A stretch of DNA of 64,000 nucleotides, from contig NZ_SPUI01000003.1 of assembly GCF_004522095.1 (NCBI RefSeq), forward strand, positions 620,001 through 684,000, given 5' to 3'. This document shows positions 32,156-40,482 of the stretch, one piece after another. The position numbers and the translations under genes were made by a program. Within the stretch, counting starts at the first letter, position 1; every line of letters begins with the position of its first letter. The stretch is from Nocardioides sp. 503 (GTDB lineage Bacteria; Actinomycetota; Actinomycetes; Propionibacteriales; Nocardioidaceae). Below the pieces are notes generated by a model. That model was given only the letters and a program-made list of their open reading frames with translations. It was not told the DNA's origin and made no database searches.

Positions 32156-34126
32156 GTGTCCAAGCAGGTCAAGCAGCTCGATCGGGTGATCATCCGGTTC
32201 GCGGGCGACTCCGGTGACGGCATGCAGCTCACGGGCGACCGCTTCACCCAGGAGTCCGCGGTCTTCGGCAACGACCTCGTCACCCTCCCCAACTTCCCGG
32301 CCGAGATCCGGGCCCCCCAGGGCACCCTGCCCGGGGTCTCGTCGTTCCAGGTGCACTTCGCCGACCACGACATCCTCACCGCGGGCGACGCCCCCGACGT
32401 GCTGGTCGCGATGAACCCGGCGGCGCTCAAGGCCAACCTGGCCGACCTGCCCAAGGGCGCCTCGATCATCGTCGACACCCATGACTTCACCGGCCGCAAC
32501 CTGACCAAGGCCGGCTACGACAGCAACCCGCTCGACGCCCTGGCCGACGGCAACGCCGGCGGGGAGCTCGGGGAGTTCCACGTCCACCCGGTCGACCTGA
32601 CCGGCATGACGGTCGAGGCCGTCAAGGAGTTCGGCCTGTCCCGCAAGGACGCCGCCCGCGCCAAGAACATGTTCGCCCTGGGCCTGCTGTCGTGGATGTA
32701 CGGCCGGCCCACCGAGTCGACCATCGCCTTCCTCACCAAGCGCTTCGCCAAGGTCCCCGACATCCGCGACGCCAACATCACGGCGTTCAAGACCGGGTGG
32801 AACTTCGGCGAGACGACCGAGGCGTTCGCGGTCTCCTACGAGATCAAGCCGGCGAAGGTCTCCGCGGGCACCTACCGCAACATCACCGGCAACCTCGCCC
32901 TGTCCTACGGGCTGGTGGCCGCGGGCGTGCGCTCCGGCCTGCCGATCTTCCTCGGCTCCTACCCGATCACCCCGGCCTCCGACATCCTCCACGAGCTGTC
33001 GAAGCACAAGTCCTTCGGCGTGACCACGCTCCAGGCCGAGGACGAGATCGCCGGTGTGGGCGCCGCGATCGGCGCCTCCTTCGCGGGACACCTGGGCGTG
33101 ACCACCACCTCCGGGCCCGGCATCGCCCTGAAGTCCGAGGCGATCGGCCTGGCCGTCATGACCGAGCTCCCGCTGCTGGTCATCGACGTGCAGCGCGGCG
33201 GGCCCTCCACGGGGCTGCCCACCAAGACCGAGCAGGCCGACCTGCTGCAGGCGATGTTCGGCCGCAACGGCGAGGCGCCCGTCCCGATCGTGGCGCCGCA
33301 GTCCCCTGGCGACTGCTTCGACGCCGCCGTCGAGGCCGCCCGCATCGCGATCACCTACCGCACGCCGGTGATGCTCCTGTCTGACGGCTACCTCGCCAAC
33401 GGCTCGGAACCCTGGCGCGTCCCGGACGTCGACGACCTGCCGCGCATCGACCCCGCCTTCGCGACCGAGGCCAACCACGTCGTCGCCCCGGCCGGCACGG
33501 CCGACGACGGCACGGCGACCCCGGAGGAGCGGGACTTCTGGCCCTACCTCCGCGACGAGGAGACGCTGGCCCGCCCCTGGGCGATCCCGGGCACCCCCGG
33601 CCTCGAGCACCGCATCGGCGGGCTGGAGAAGGGCGAGGGGCACGGCAACATCTCCTACGACCCTGCCAACCACGACCGCATGGTCCGCACCCGGCAGGCG
33701 AAGGTCGACCGGATCGCCGACTCCCTGCCCCCGCTCGAGGTCGACGACCCGAGCGGCAAGGCCAAGGTCCTGGTGATCGGCTGGGGCTCGACGTACGGCC
33801 CGATCGGCGCCGGCTGCCGCCGCGTGCGCAAGGCCGGCTACGACGTCGCCCAGGTGCACCTGCGCCACCTCAACCCGTTCCCGAAGGACCTCGGCGAGAT
33901 CCTCCGGCGCTACGACAAGGTCCTCGTCCCCGAGATGAACCTCGGACAGCTGTCGCTGCTCCTGCGCGGCCGCTACCTCGTGGACGCCATCGGCTACAAC
34001 CAGGTCAACGGCATGCCCATCAAGGCCGCTGTCCTCGCGGACGCCATCGGCGCGCTCGTCGCGGACGCCGAGGGCATCGAGGTCGACCTGACGCCCCCCT
34101 CGACCACCACGGAGGTCACCTCGTGA
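32156..34126 (+). CDS. korA: 2-oxoglutarate:ferredoxin oxidoreductase, alpha subunit (gamma-alpha fusion)
   Basis: Together with KorB this enzyme oxidises 2-oxoglutarate to succinyl-CoA with ferredoxin as acceptor, a TCA-cycle step in many actinobacteria. The 656-residue protein fuses the gamma domain (FAGDSGDGMQLTGDRF at 12-27, then AEIRAPQGTLPGVSSFQ) to the alpha domain (GSYPITPASDILHELS near 267-282, QAEDEIAGVGAAIGASFAG near 294-312, and SGPGIALKSEA). The C-terminal transketolase-like domain (VLVIGWGSTYGPI and LNPFPKDL) is present. The GTG at 32156 is chosen for the GAAGG 8 nt upstream; in-frame starts at 32096 and 32135 lie in the leader. The stop overlaps korB by GTGA. Confidence 0.92.
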   Translation: MSKQVKQLDRVIIRFAGDSGDGMQLTGDRFTQESAVFGNDLVTLPNFPAEIRAPQGTLPGVSSFQVHFADHDILTAGDAPDVLVAMNPAALKANLADLPKGASIIVDTHDFTGRNLTKAGYDSNPLDALADGNAGGELGEFHVHPVDLTGMTVEAVKEFGLSRKDAARAKNMFALGLLSWMYGRPTESTIAFLTKRFAKVPDIRDANITAFKTGWNFGETTEAFAVSYEIKPAKVSAGTYRNITGNLALSYGLVAAGVRSGLPIFLGSYPITPASDILHELSKHKSFGVTTLQAEDEIAGVGAAIGASFAGHLGVTTTSGPGIALKSEAIGLAVMTELPLLVIDVQRGGPSTGLPTKTEQADLLQAMFGRNGEAPVPIVAPQSPGDCFDAAVEAARIAITYRTPVMLLSDGYLANGSEPWRVPDVDDLPRIDPAFATEANHVVAPAGTADDGTATPEERDFWPYLRDEETLARPWAIPGTPGLEHRIGGLEKGEGHGNISYDPANHDRMVRTRQAKVDRIADSLPPLEVDDPSGKAKVLVIGWGSTYGPIGAGCRRVRKAGYDVAQVHLRHLNPFPKDLGEILRRYDKVLVPEMNLGQLSLLLRGRYLVDAIGYNQVNGMPIKAAVLADAIGALVADAEGIEVDLTPPSTTTEVTS

Positions 34127-35223
34127 GCACCGAACAGCTGCCCTTCCCCGGTGTCCGCTCGGGCATCGAGCTCGTCCCGACGAACGACGAGCCGCAGACC
34201 GGCAAGGAGTACACCTCCGACCAGGAGGTCCGCTGGTGCCCCGGCTGCGGCGACTACGCCGTGCTCAAGGCGGTGCAGGGCTTCCTGCCCCAGCTCGGCC
34301 TGCGCCGCGAGAACATCGTCTTCGTCTCGGGGATCGGCTGCTCGAGCCGGTTCCCCTACTACCTCGACACCTACGGCATGCACTCGATCCACGGGCGCGC
34401 CCCCTCGATCGCGACCGGCATCGCCACCGCACGCGAGGACCTGTCGGTGTGGGTGGTCACCGGTGACGGCGACGCGCTGTCGATCGGCGGCAACCACCTG
34501 ATCCACGCGCTGCGCCGCAACGTCAACATGACGATCCTGCTCTTCAACAACCGGATCTACGGCCTGACCAAGGGTCAGTACTCCCCCACCTCCGAGGCCG
34601 GCAAGGTCACCAAGTCCACCCCGATGGGCTCGGTCGACCACCCGTTCAACCCGGTCTCGCTCGCGCTGGGGGCGGAGGCGTCGTTCGTCGCGCGCACGAT
34701 CGACTCCGACCGCAAGCACCTCACCCACGTGCTGTCCGCGGCGGCCGCGCACCGCGGCACCTCGCTGGTCGAGATCTACCAGAACTGCCCGATCTTCAAC
34801 GACGGCGCGTTCGACGCGATCAAGAAAAACGACACCAAGGCCGACGCGATCATCCCGCTGGTGCACGGCGAGCAGATCCGCTTCGGCGCGCTGTCCTCCA
34901 CGGGGGAAGGCACCAAGGGCCTGATCCGCGACAGCGCCACCGGCGGCGTCAAGGTCGCCCTCGTGGACGAGGTCGGCGCCGACCAGCTCCTGGTCCACGA
35001 CGCCCACAACCCCGACCCGTCGACGGCGTTCGCCATCAGCCGGCTCACCGACTCGGGCTACCTCAACCAGTCGCCGATCGGGATCTTCCGCCAGGTCGAG
35101 CGCCCCACCTACGACGACCAGGCCCGCGCCCAGATCGAGACCGCCAAGGAGGCCGCCCCGGGCGACCCCCAGCAGCGCCTGGACGCCCTCATCAACTCCG
35201 GCGACACCTGGACCGTCGTCTGA
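34123..35223 (+). CDS. korB: 2-oxoglutarate:ferredoxin oxidoreductase, beta subunit
   Basis: The thiamine pyrophosphate and iron-sulfur subunit of KorAB, 366 residues. WCPGCGDYAVLKAVQ (about 38-52) and GIGCSSRFPYY (about 72-82) give three cluster cysteines and YQNCPIFND (about 220) a fourth. The TPP motif is GDGDALSIGGNHLIHALRRNVN (about 116-137) with LLFNNRIYGLTKGQYSPTS after it. The order and sizes match mycobacterial KorAB, which works under aerobic conditions. GTG start overlaps the korA stop by 4 bp. Two strong hairpins follow the stop. Confidence 0.93.
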   Translation: MSTEQLPFPGVRSGIELVPTNDEPQTGKEYTSDQEVRWCPGCGDYAVLKAVQGFLPQLGLRRENIVFVSGIGCSSRFPYYLDTYGMHSIHGRAPSIATGIATAREDLSVWVVTGDGDALSIGGNHLIHALRRNVNMTILLFNNRIYGLTKGQYSPTSEAGKVTKSTPMGSVDHPFNPVSLALGAEASFVARTIDSDRKHLTHVLSAAAAHRGTSLVEIYQNCPIFNDGAFDAIKKNDTKADAIIPLVHGEQIRFGALSSTGEGTKGLIRDSATGGVKVALVDEVGADQLLVHDAHNPDPSTAFAISRLTDSGYLNQSPIGIFRQVERPTYDDQARAQIETAKEAAPGDPQQRLDALINSGDTWTVV

Positions 35224-35227
35224 GCGC

Positions 35228-35251
35228 GGGGGCCGAGCTCGCTCGGACCCC
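35228..35251 (+). terminator. First hairpin after korB
   Basis: CCGAGC-TC-GCTCGG flanked by GGGG and CCCC with one mismatch, 5 bp after the korB stop. No T run follows. Confidence 0.5.
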
Positions 35252-35272
35252 GATCAGCGAAGAGGTTGAGGA

Positions 35273-35312
35273 GGCGAGGGCAGACCCGAGCTTGCTCGGG
35301 GTTGCCCTCGCC
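35273..35312 (+). terminator. Second, long hairpin after korB
   Basis: Two 19-base arms around TT. The outer ten pairs (GGCGAGGGCA / TGCCCTCGCC) and inner seven pairs (CCCGAGC / GCTCGGG) are perfect; one G-T wobble and one mismatch lie between. It is followed by GTCTCG with no T run. Confidence 0.6.
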
Positions 35313-35532
35313 GTCTCGAAACCCAGTGAGATGCGCGCCTCCTCGGGCACACGGGGTACCACGCGCCTAGCAGCCCTCCGTGGGGGCCGGTGTGACTGGT
35401 GGGGCGGCTACCGACACTCAGCGTCGGAAGTTGGTCGCTGCGCCGGCCAAGCCAAGCGTGGCGAGGCCGGCGTCAGGCGCGAACTGCCGACGTAGGTGAC
35501 CGATAGGCGGGCCCCAGCAGCGTCCAGAAATG

Positions 35533-35568
35533 CGACCAGGGCCCAGCCGAACGGCTGGGCCCTGGTCG
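35533..35568 (-). terminator. Terminator of the 145-residue secreted protein gene
   Basis: Perfect 17-base arms with loop TT on the minus strand, followed by CATTTCTGG. It lies 15 bp after the stop codon at 35584. The tail CGCATTT is the same as that after the rpmG terminator. Confidence 0.85.
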
Positions 35569-35583
35569 GGTGACGTACGTCGA

Positions 35584-36021
35584 TCAGGCGCGGACGATGC
35601 GGCCGATGTAGACGTTGGTGTTGCGGTAGCGCTTGTTGCCCGGCACCGCGATGCGGAAGTGGGTGCCGATCTTGCCGCCGAACGTCATGCGGAAGGCGCC
35701 GGTGCGCGAGGTGCGGTCCTTCTTGTAGGTCTTGTAGGGACCACCGCGACGGTTGGCCTTCTGCAGGATGACCTTGCCGCGGAAGGTGGAGACCTTGCCC
35801 TTCACCACGAACGTGTTGCGGGAGATCTTCCCGGCCTTGCTGATCACGACGTTGTGCTTGGGCTTGGCGCGGGCGGCCGTCGCGGCCGGGGCGGCGGCGC
35901 TCTTGCTGCTGATGGTCTTGAGGCTGGAGCCCTCGGTGGCCGAGGCCGAGCCGACGGACAGCGAGGCGCCCAGCATGACGAGGGCGGCGATGAGGGCGGT
36001 GATGAGGCGGGTGGGCCGCAT
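35584..36021 (-). CDS. Small secreted basic protein of unknown function
   Basis: A 145-residue precursor. Residues 1-28 are a Sec signal peptide (LITALIAALVMLGASLSVGSASA). A low-complexity Ser/Ala/Lys stretch (30-55) leads to a basic beta-sandwich-like domain (55-145) rich in Lys, Arg, Gly and aromatic residues: FVVKGKVS, KVILQKAN, GPYKTYKKDRTS, GAFRMTF, HFRIAVPGNKRYRNT. Such domains end many actinobacterial secreted proteins. TTAGGAGA precedes the ATG. A strong terminator follows. It lies 100 bp after the 744-residue secreted protein on the same strand, but a hairpin separates them. I cannot assign a function. Confidence 0.8.
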   Translation of the reverse strand: MRPTRLITALIAALVMLGASLSVGSASATEGSSLKTISSKSAAAPAATAARAKPKHNVVISKAGKISRNTFVVKGKVSTFRGKVILQKANRRGGPYKTYKKDRTSRTGAFRMTFGGKIGTHFRIAVPGNKRYRNTNVYIGRIVRA

Positions 36022-36070
36022 GGGTTCTCCTAAGAATGGTGGATGGCGCCCCCTATTCCTATCCCAACGG

Positions 36071-36093
36071 GACCCGCCTCAAACACGCGGGTC
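36071..36093 (-). terminator. Hairpin between the two secreted protein genes
   Basis: GACCCGC and GCGGGTC pair perfectly around nine bases, 28 bp after the stop of the 744-residue protein. No T run follows directly, so termination may be partial. Confidence 0.45.
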
Positions 36094-36121
36094 GGGTGAG
36101 TTTTCCACCCAAGTGCCCAGG

Positions 36122-38356
36122 TCAGCGCACTCGCTTGGAGCTGGAGGTGTCCGCGACCGTCCTGCTGGTCGCCCGCACCAGCGCGACGTAGACCGTGGCG
36201 CGCGACCGGTTGCGGTCCTTGGCCTTCATCTGCACCTGCCCCGTGGCGTCGAGCTTGCGGGTGGCGACGGGGACCCGCTTGCCCTTGACGACCTTGTAGA
36301 GCGTCACTCGGGCGCCGGCGGCGGCCTTGCCTGCCTTGACGGTCAGCACGTCGGCGGCGCGGCCGTTGTTGGCCCCGGTCAGCCTGGCGTTGATCGGCGC
36401 CCCGAACGCGACGACGTCGGTGAGGGTGCGCAGGCGCAGGCCGTCGCTGACCTGCGCGGTGATCCGCGCCTTGCCGACCGCGCCGCCCACGAAGGTGTAG
36501 AAGGCCCGGCCCTGGGCGTTGGTGACGCGGGTCGCGCGCGGCTCGCCGTTGCCGGCGCCGTCGGGACCGGCCCGGAAGAAGTCCACGCGGTAGCCGCGGA
36601 CCGGGTTGCCGCGCTGGTCGAGGACCCGCACGGTCTCGGTGACCGCACTGCCGGTCGCGACCACGCCTCGGGCGGAGGACGAGACGGCGAACGTGGAGCG
36701 GTCGAAGTCGAGCTCGTAGAACACCGCGGTGGCGTTCCCGGAGACCAGGGCCGACGAGCCGGCGCTGGCGTTGCCCGCGGCGTCGTCGTAGAGGTACGTC
36801 GGCGCGTCCCAGGTCCCGGTGAGCTTGATGGCGCCCGGCTGGAAGGAGACGAGCCACAGGTCGCCGGACCGGTCGAAGTCGGAGGTGACGAAGTCCTCGC
36901 TGTAGTCGAAGTTGTCGACGTCGCCGCTGTAGTCGATCGGCACGCTCTGCTCGGCGACGGGGTTGCCGAACTGGTCGAGGGTGAAGACGTCGTAGTAGGT
37001 GCGGTTGCCCTCGAGCGCCGGGTTGACGGCGGCGTCCTGCTCGCTGGCCGGGGAGAGGACGATCCGCACCTGGCCGCCGTTCAGCGCCTGGGCGGTGTCC
37101 CAGTCGGCCTCGGCGGTGCGGGTGCTGTCGCCGGCGGTGGCCGTGACGGTGGCCGTCACGAGCCCGTCGTCGTCGAAGCCCGGGTCGCGCTCGATGCCGG
37201 CGGCGAAGCCGACCAGGCCGTCGGCGTCGGTGAGGCCGCTGAGGGAGTCGCCGAGCCCCTCGAGGTTGCCGGCCTTCTCGAACGGGACCGAGGGCGTCTC
37301 CTCGGCGCCGGTGGTGAAGAAGCCCTTGTCGATGTCGAGGGTGTAGACCTGCCCGACGACCGGGTCGCGGTCGGTGTCGCCGTCGCCCTGGACGCCCGGC
37401 TGGCTGTCGTCGGTGTCGAAGGTGTCGTCGGGGGCGGTGACGAGGAGCTGGCTGGACAGCGGCAGGCCGGGGGTCCCGCTGCCGAGGTCGCCGATGACCA
37501 TCGTGCCGCCCGCGGGCAGCGTCTCGCTGACCAGGTCGAGGGACAGCGTCGCGTCGGCGTCGGCGTCACCCACGTCCGGGGTCGCGGCGGTGTCCGCGAG
37601 GACCGAGCCGCCCAGCTCGGTGCCCTGACCGGCCTCGGCGGGGTCGCTGACCACGGCGGAGAACGCGCCGTCGGCACCGGTCCTCACCTGGCGGGTCAGC
37701 ACGAGGGTGCCCGTCGGCGGGTCCTCGAGGAACCCGGCGTCGGCGACCGGGTCGTTGCCTGCGGTCCCGCGGACCAGCTCCAGGTCGATCACGCGGTCGG
37801 CCAGGCCGGTGCCGTCCTCAAGCTCGAGGCTGCCCTCGACGGGCGTGTCCTTGCCCGCGGGAGCCAGCAGGGGGCTCTCGTCGAAGACGACCTGGGCCTC
37901 GCCGGCCTTGACCGTCAGCAGGGTCTTGCTGGGGATCGCCTTGGCGCCCAGCGCGTCCGGGCCGAGCCCGCCCGACAGGACGTAGGTGCCCGGCTCCTGG
38001 CTCGGCAGGGGGACGACGAACTCGCCGGCGACCTCGGTCGTCTCCACGTCCGTGCCGGCGACCGGGACGCGGACGGTGGCGGGGCTGCCGTCGAAGGGGG
38101 TGACGGTCCAGAAGTACTGGAGGTCCTGGGCGTCGTCGACGTCGACCGCCGCACCGAGCGCGTCCGTGACGGTGACGGTGATGTCGCCGGCGTCGTACTC
38201 GTCGAGGTCGAACGCGAGCCCGTCCTCGGACGCCGCGACCAGCGTCGGGTCGCCGGGAGCGGCCGAGGCCGCCGGTCCGACGAGGGCGGCACCGGAGGCC
38301 GCCAGTGCCGTGATGGCGGACAGGGCGAGGCCCCGCTTGATGCCGCTGGTGTTCAT
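36122..38356 (-). CDS. Large secreted beta-rich protein with Ig-like domain
   Basis: A 744-residue precursor of unknown function. Residues 1-33 are a Sec signal peptide (ALSAITALAASGAALVGPAASA). The mature part is acidic and beta-rich: N-terminal segments resemble bacterial Ig repeats (SLELEDGTGLADRVIDLELV near 180-200), and a clearer invasin/Big_1-like unit occurs near 570-655 (VLDQRGNPVRGYRVDFF followed by TNAQGRAFYTF and GKARITAQVSD). The last 80 residues are basic and ring the pattern VTLYKVVKGKRVPVATRKLDA. The start at 38356 has AGGGACC upstream; a frame to 38398 lacks a ribosome site. A TAAATT at 38429-38434 is a candidate -10. No anchor is seen, so it is probably released or held by charge. 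Confidence 0.8.
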   Translation of the reverse strand: MNTSGIKRGLALSAITALAASGAALVGPAASAAPGDPTLVAASEDGLAFDLDEYDAGDITVTVTDALGAAVDVDDAQDLQYFWTVTPFDGSPATVRVPVAGTDVETTEVAGEFVVPLPSQEPGTYVLSGGLGPDALGAKAIPSKTLLTVKAGEAQVVFDESPLLAPAGKDTPVEGSLELEDGTGLADRVIDLELVRGTAGNDPVADAGFLEDPPTGTLVLTRQVRTGADGAFSAVVSDPAEAGQGTELGGSVLADTAATPDVGDADADATLSLDLVSETLPAGGTMVIGDLGSGTPGLPLSSQLLVTAPDDTFDTDDSQPGVQGDGDTDRDPVVGQVYTLDIDKGFFTTGAEETPSVPFEKAGNLEGLGDSLSGLTDADGLVGFAAGIERDPGFDDDGLVTATVTATAGDSTRTAEADWDTAQALNGGQVRIVLSPASEQDAAVNPALEGNRTYYDVFTLDQFGNPVAEQSVPIDYSGDVDNFDYSEDFVTSDFDRSGDLWLVSFQPGAIKLTGTWDAPTYLYDDAAGNASAGSSALVSGNATAVFYELDFDRSTFAVSSSARGVVATGSAVTETVRVLDQRGNPVRGYRVDFFRAGPDGAGNGEPRATRVTNAQGRAFYTFVGGAVGKARITAQVSDGLRLRTLTDVVAFGAPINARLTGANNGRAADVLTVKAGKAAAGARVTLYKVVKGKRVPVATRKLDATGQVQMKAKDRNRSRATVYVALVRATSRTVADTSSSKRVR

Positions 38357-38515
38357 GTGGTCCCTAGCTGTCGAGAAAGAGGTGAGGACGTCGTCCACCA
38401 GCGCAGAGGGTCCTGGGCCGTGCTGCTCAATTTAGGCAGGGCCCGGCTCGTGCGCAGTCGTTTCGGATAACTGCTCGACGACGGGCCCTCGAGATCCACG
38501 GCTCCCACCCGTCAC

Positions 38516-38521
38516 TAGGGT
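38516..38521 (+). promoter_or_regulatory. -10 box for a leaderless rarD
   Basis: TAGGGT, then six bases, then the GTG at 38528. No ribosome-binding sequence is present. Confidence 0.55.
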
Positions 38522-38527
38522 GAGCCC

Positions 38528-39439
38528 GTGGCGGAGTCGAGGCGGGGGCTGCTCCTCGGGGTCGCCGCCTACCTCATGTGGGGCGCCTTCCCGCTCTACT
38601 GGCCGCTGCTGGAGCCGGCCGGCGCGCTGGAGATCCTGTCGCACCGGATCCTGTGGTCACTGGCCACGATGGGCCTGCTGGTCCTGGCGCTGCGCCGGGG
38701 CTCGCGCGTGCGCGCCCTCGCGCGCGACCGGCGCGTGGTCGCCCTCCTCGTCGTGTCCGCCGCCGCCGTGACCGTCAACTGGGCGATGTACATCTGGGGC
38801 GTCAACAACGGCCGCGTCGTGGAGACCTCGCTGGGCTACTTCATCAACCCCCTGGTGACGGTGCTGATGGGGGTGCTGCTGCTGGGCGAGCGGCTGCGCC
38901 GGCCGCAGTGGCTGGCGCTCGGGGTGAGCCTGGTCGCGGTGCTCGTCCTGAGCTGGGACTACGGTCGGCTGCCCTGGCTGGCGCTCGTGCTGGCGTTCAG
39001 CTTCGGCACCTACGGCCTGGCCAAGAAGACCGCGGGCGTGGGCGCCATCGAGGGGCTCATGGCCGAGACCAGCCTGATCGCCCCCTTCGCGGCGGCGTAC
39101 GTCGCCTGGCTGGCCGCCACCGGCGGCGCCGACTTCGGCGCGCACGGCGTGGGGCACGCCCTGCTGCTCACGACCACCGGCATCGTGACGGCCGTCCCGC
39201 TGCTGTGCTTCGGCGCGGCCGCGACCCGGATCCCGCTGGTGTCGCTGGGTCTGCTGCAGTACCTCGCCCCCGTGCTGCAGTTCGGGCTCGGCGTCTTCTG
39301 GTTCCACGAGGACATGCCGGCCGGGCGCTGGGTGGGGTTCGTCCTGGTCTGGGTCGCGCTCACCGTCTTCACCGTGGACGCGCTGCGCCACCGCCGGCGC
39401 CAGCTGGCGCTCGCCGCCCACGCCTCCGGCGGCGCGTAG
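38528..39439 (+). CDS. rarD: EamA/RarD family transporter
   Basis: A 303-residue integral membrane protein with about ten hydrophobic segments, the fold of the drug/metabolite transporter superfamily. RarD marks are GVAAYLMWGAFPLYWPLLE near 11-29, EILSHRILWSL near 35-45, NWAMYIWGVNNGRVVETSLGYFINPL near 84-109 and LGLLQYLAPVLQF near 239-251. Some RarD proteins affect chloramphenicol sensitivity; the natural substrate is not known. The start is a GTG placed 6 nt after a TAGGGT box. The gene is alone on its strand and converges on the polyprenyl synthase. Confidence 0.9.
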   Translation: MAESRRGLLLGVAAYLMWGAFPLYWPLLEPAGALEILSHRILWSLATMGLLVLALRRGSRVRALARDRRVVALLVVSAAAVTVNWAMYIWGVNNGRVVETSLGYFINPLVTVLMGVLLLGERLRRPQWLALGVSLVAVLVLSWDYGRLPWLALVLAFSFGTYGLAKKTAGVGAIEGLMAETSLIAPFAAAYVAWLAATGGADFGAHGVGHALLLTTTGIVTAVPLLCFGAAATRIPLVSLGLLQYLAPVLQFGLGVFWFHEDMPAGRWVGFVLVWVALTVFTVDALRHRRRQLALAAHASGGA

Positions 39440-39474
39440 CGCATCCACCAGCCGCCGGCCGGGGTCCCGCAGGG

Positions 39475-40482
39475 TCAGGCGGAACGGACCGCCACGACGT
39501 CCGCGAAGGCCTCCAGGGCCGTGCGCACCGACCCCTCGGGCAGCGCCACCAGCAGCGCCTTGGCCTCCTCGGCACGCGCGACGACGTAGGCCCGGGCCTC
39601 CTGCATGGCGGGGTGCTTGCGGAGCAGGTCGAGCGCCTCGGCGTGCAGGGCGTCGTCGGTGAGGTCGGCGTCGAGCAGCTCGAGCAGCCGCGCGTCCGCG
39701 GGGTCCGTCGAGGCCCGCGCCATGAGGACCGGGAGCGTCGGCACGCCCTCGCGCAGGTCGGTGCCGGGGGTCTTGCCCGACTCCACCGACTCCGAGGCGA
39801 CGTCGAGGATGTCGTCGGAGAGCTGGAAGGCCGCGCCGACGATCTCGCCGTAGGCGGTGAGCGCCTCCTCGACCTCGGCGCTGGCACCGCCGAAGCGGGC
39901 GCCGTAGCGCGCGGACGTCGCGATCAGCGAGCCGGTCTTGCCGGCCACCACGTCGAGGTAGTGCTGGAGCGGGTCGTCGTCCGGGCCGGGTGCGACGGTC
40001 TCCAGGATCTGGCCCTCGACGAGACGGGTGAAGGTCTCGGCCTGGATGCGGACGGCGTCGGCGCCCAGCCGGGCGGTCAGCTCGGAGGACTTCGCGAACA
40101 GGAAGTCCCCGGTCAGGATCGCCACGTGGTTGTCGAAGCGGGAGTTGGCCGAGTCGGCGCCCCGTCGCAGCGACGCCTCGTCCATCACGTCGTCGTGGTA
40201 GAGCGAGCCGACGTGGGTGATCTCCACGACGCACGCGGCCGTGACGACCTCCTCGGAGGCCGCGCGGTGCCCCGCCTCGGCGGCCAGCAGCACCAGCAGC
40301 GGCCGGAACCGCTTGCCGCCCGCGGAGAGCAGGTGGCGCGCCGCCTCGGTGACGTACGGCGCGCGGCTCTGCGCGTGCTCGAACAGCGCCGCCTCGACCA
40401 CCGCCATCCGCTCGCGCAGGCGTGCGGCCAGCGCGTCGTCACTGATGGGCAGCGCCAGCTCCGCGGCGGGGTTCGAGCTCAC
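39475..40482 (-). CDS. Polyprenyl diphosphate synthase (menaquinone side chain)
   Basis: A trans-prenyltransferase that extends allylic diphosphates with isopentenyl diphosphate. The 335-residue protein has GGKRFRPLLVLLA at 55-67, the first Asp-rich motif DDVMD at 97-101, GDFLFAKS near 124-131, and the second Asp-rich motif DDILD near 223-227. Small residues stand five and four places before the first motif, which fits a long-chain product such as a hepta- to nonaprenyl chain. Its GTG overlaps the nuoN stop (GTGA), so it is the last cistron of the complex I operon. With menG and menF nearby, supply of the menaquinone tail is the likely role. Confidence 0.9.
   Translation of the reverse strand: MSSNPAAELALPISDDALAARLRERMAVVEAALFEHAQSRAPYVTEAARHLLSAGGKRFRPLLVLLAAEAGHRAASEEVVTAACVVEITHVGSLYHDDVMDEASLRRGADSANSRFDNHVAILTGDFLFAKSSELTARLGADAVRIQAETFTRLVEGQILETVAPGPDDDPLQHYLDVVAGKTGSLIATSARYGARFGGASAEVEEALTAYGEIVGAAFQLSDDILDVASESVESGKTPGTDLREGVPTLPVLMARASTDPADARLLELLDADLTDDALHAEALDLLRKHPAMQEARAYVVARAEEAKALLVALPEGSVRTALEAFADVVAVRSA

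Larger units (their letters stand above)
35224..35583. other. Gene-free, hairpin-rich stretch after korAB
   Basis: I find no convincing gene in these 360 bases. They hold two hairpins right after korB (35228-35251 and 35273-35312), a CCGAC/GTCGG stem at 35411-35427, an 8-bp stem CGCCGGCC/GGCCGGCG with an internal GCCA/TGGC helix at 35441-35472, and the terminator of the next minus-strand gene at 35533-35568. An open frame at 35292-35495 has no ribosome site and unusual codon use. Confidence 0.6.

Noticed and set aside
35292..35495. A 67-codon + strand ORF after korB
   Set aside because: It has no ribosome site or promoter, starts inside a hairpin, and has a residue mix unlike neighbouring proteins.
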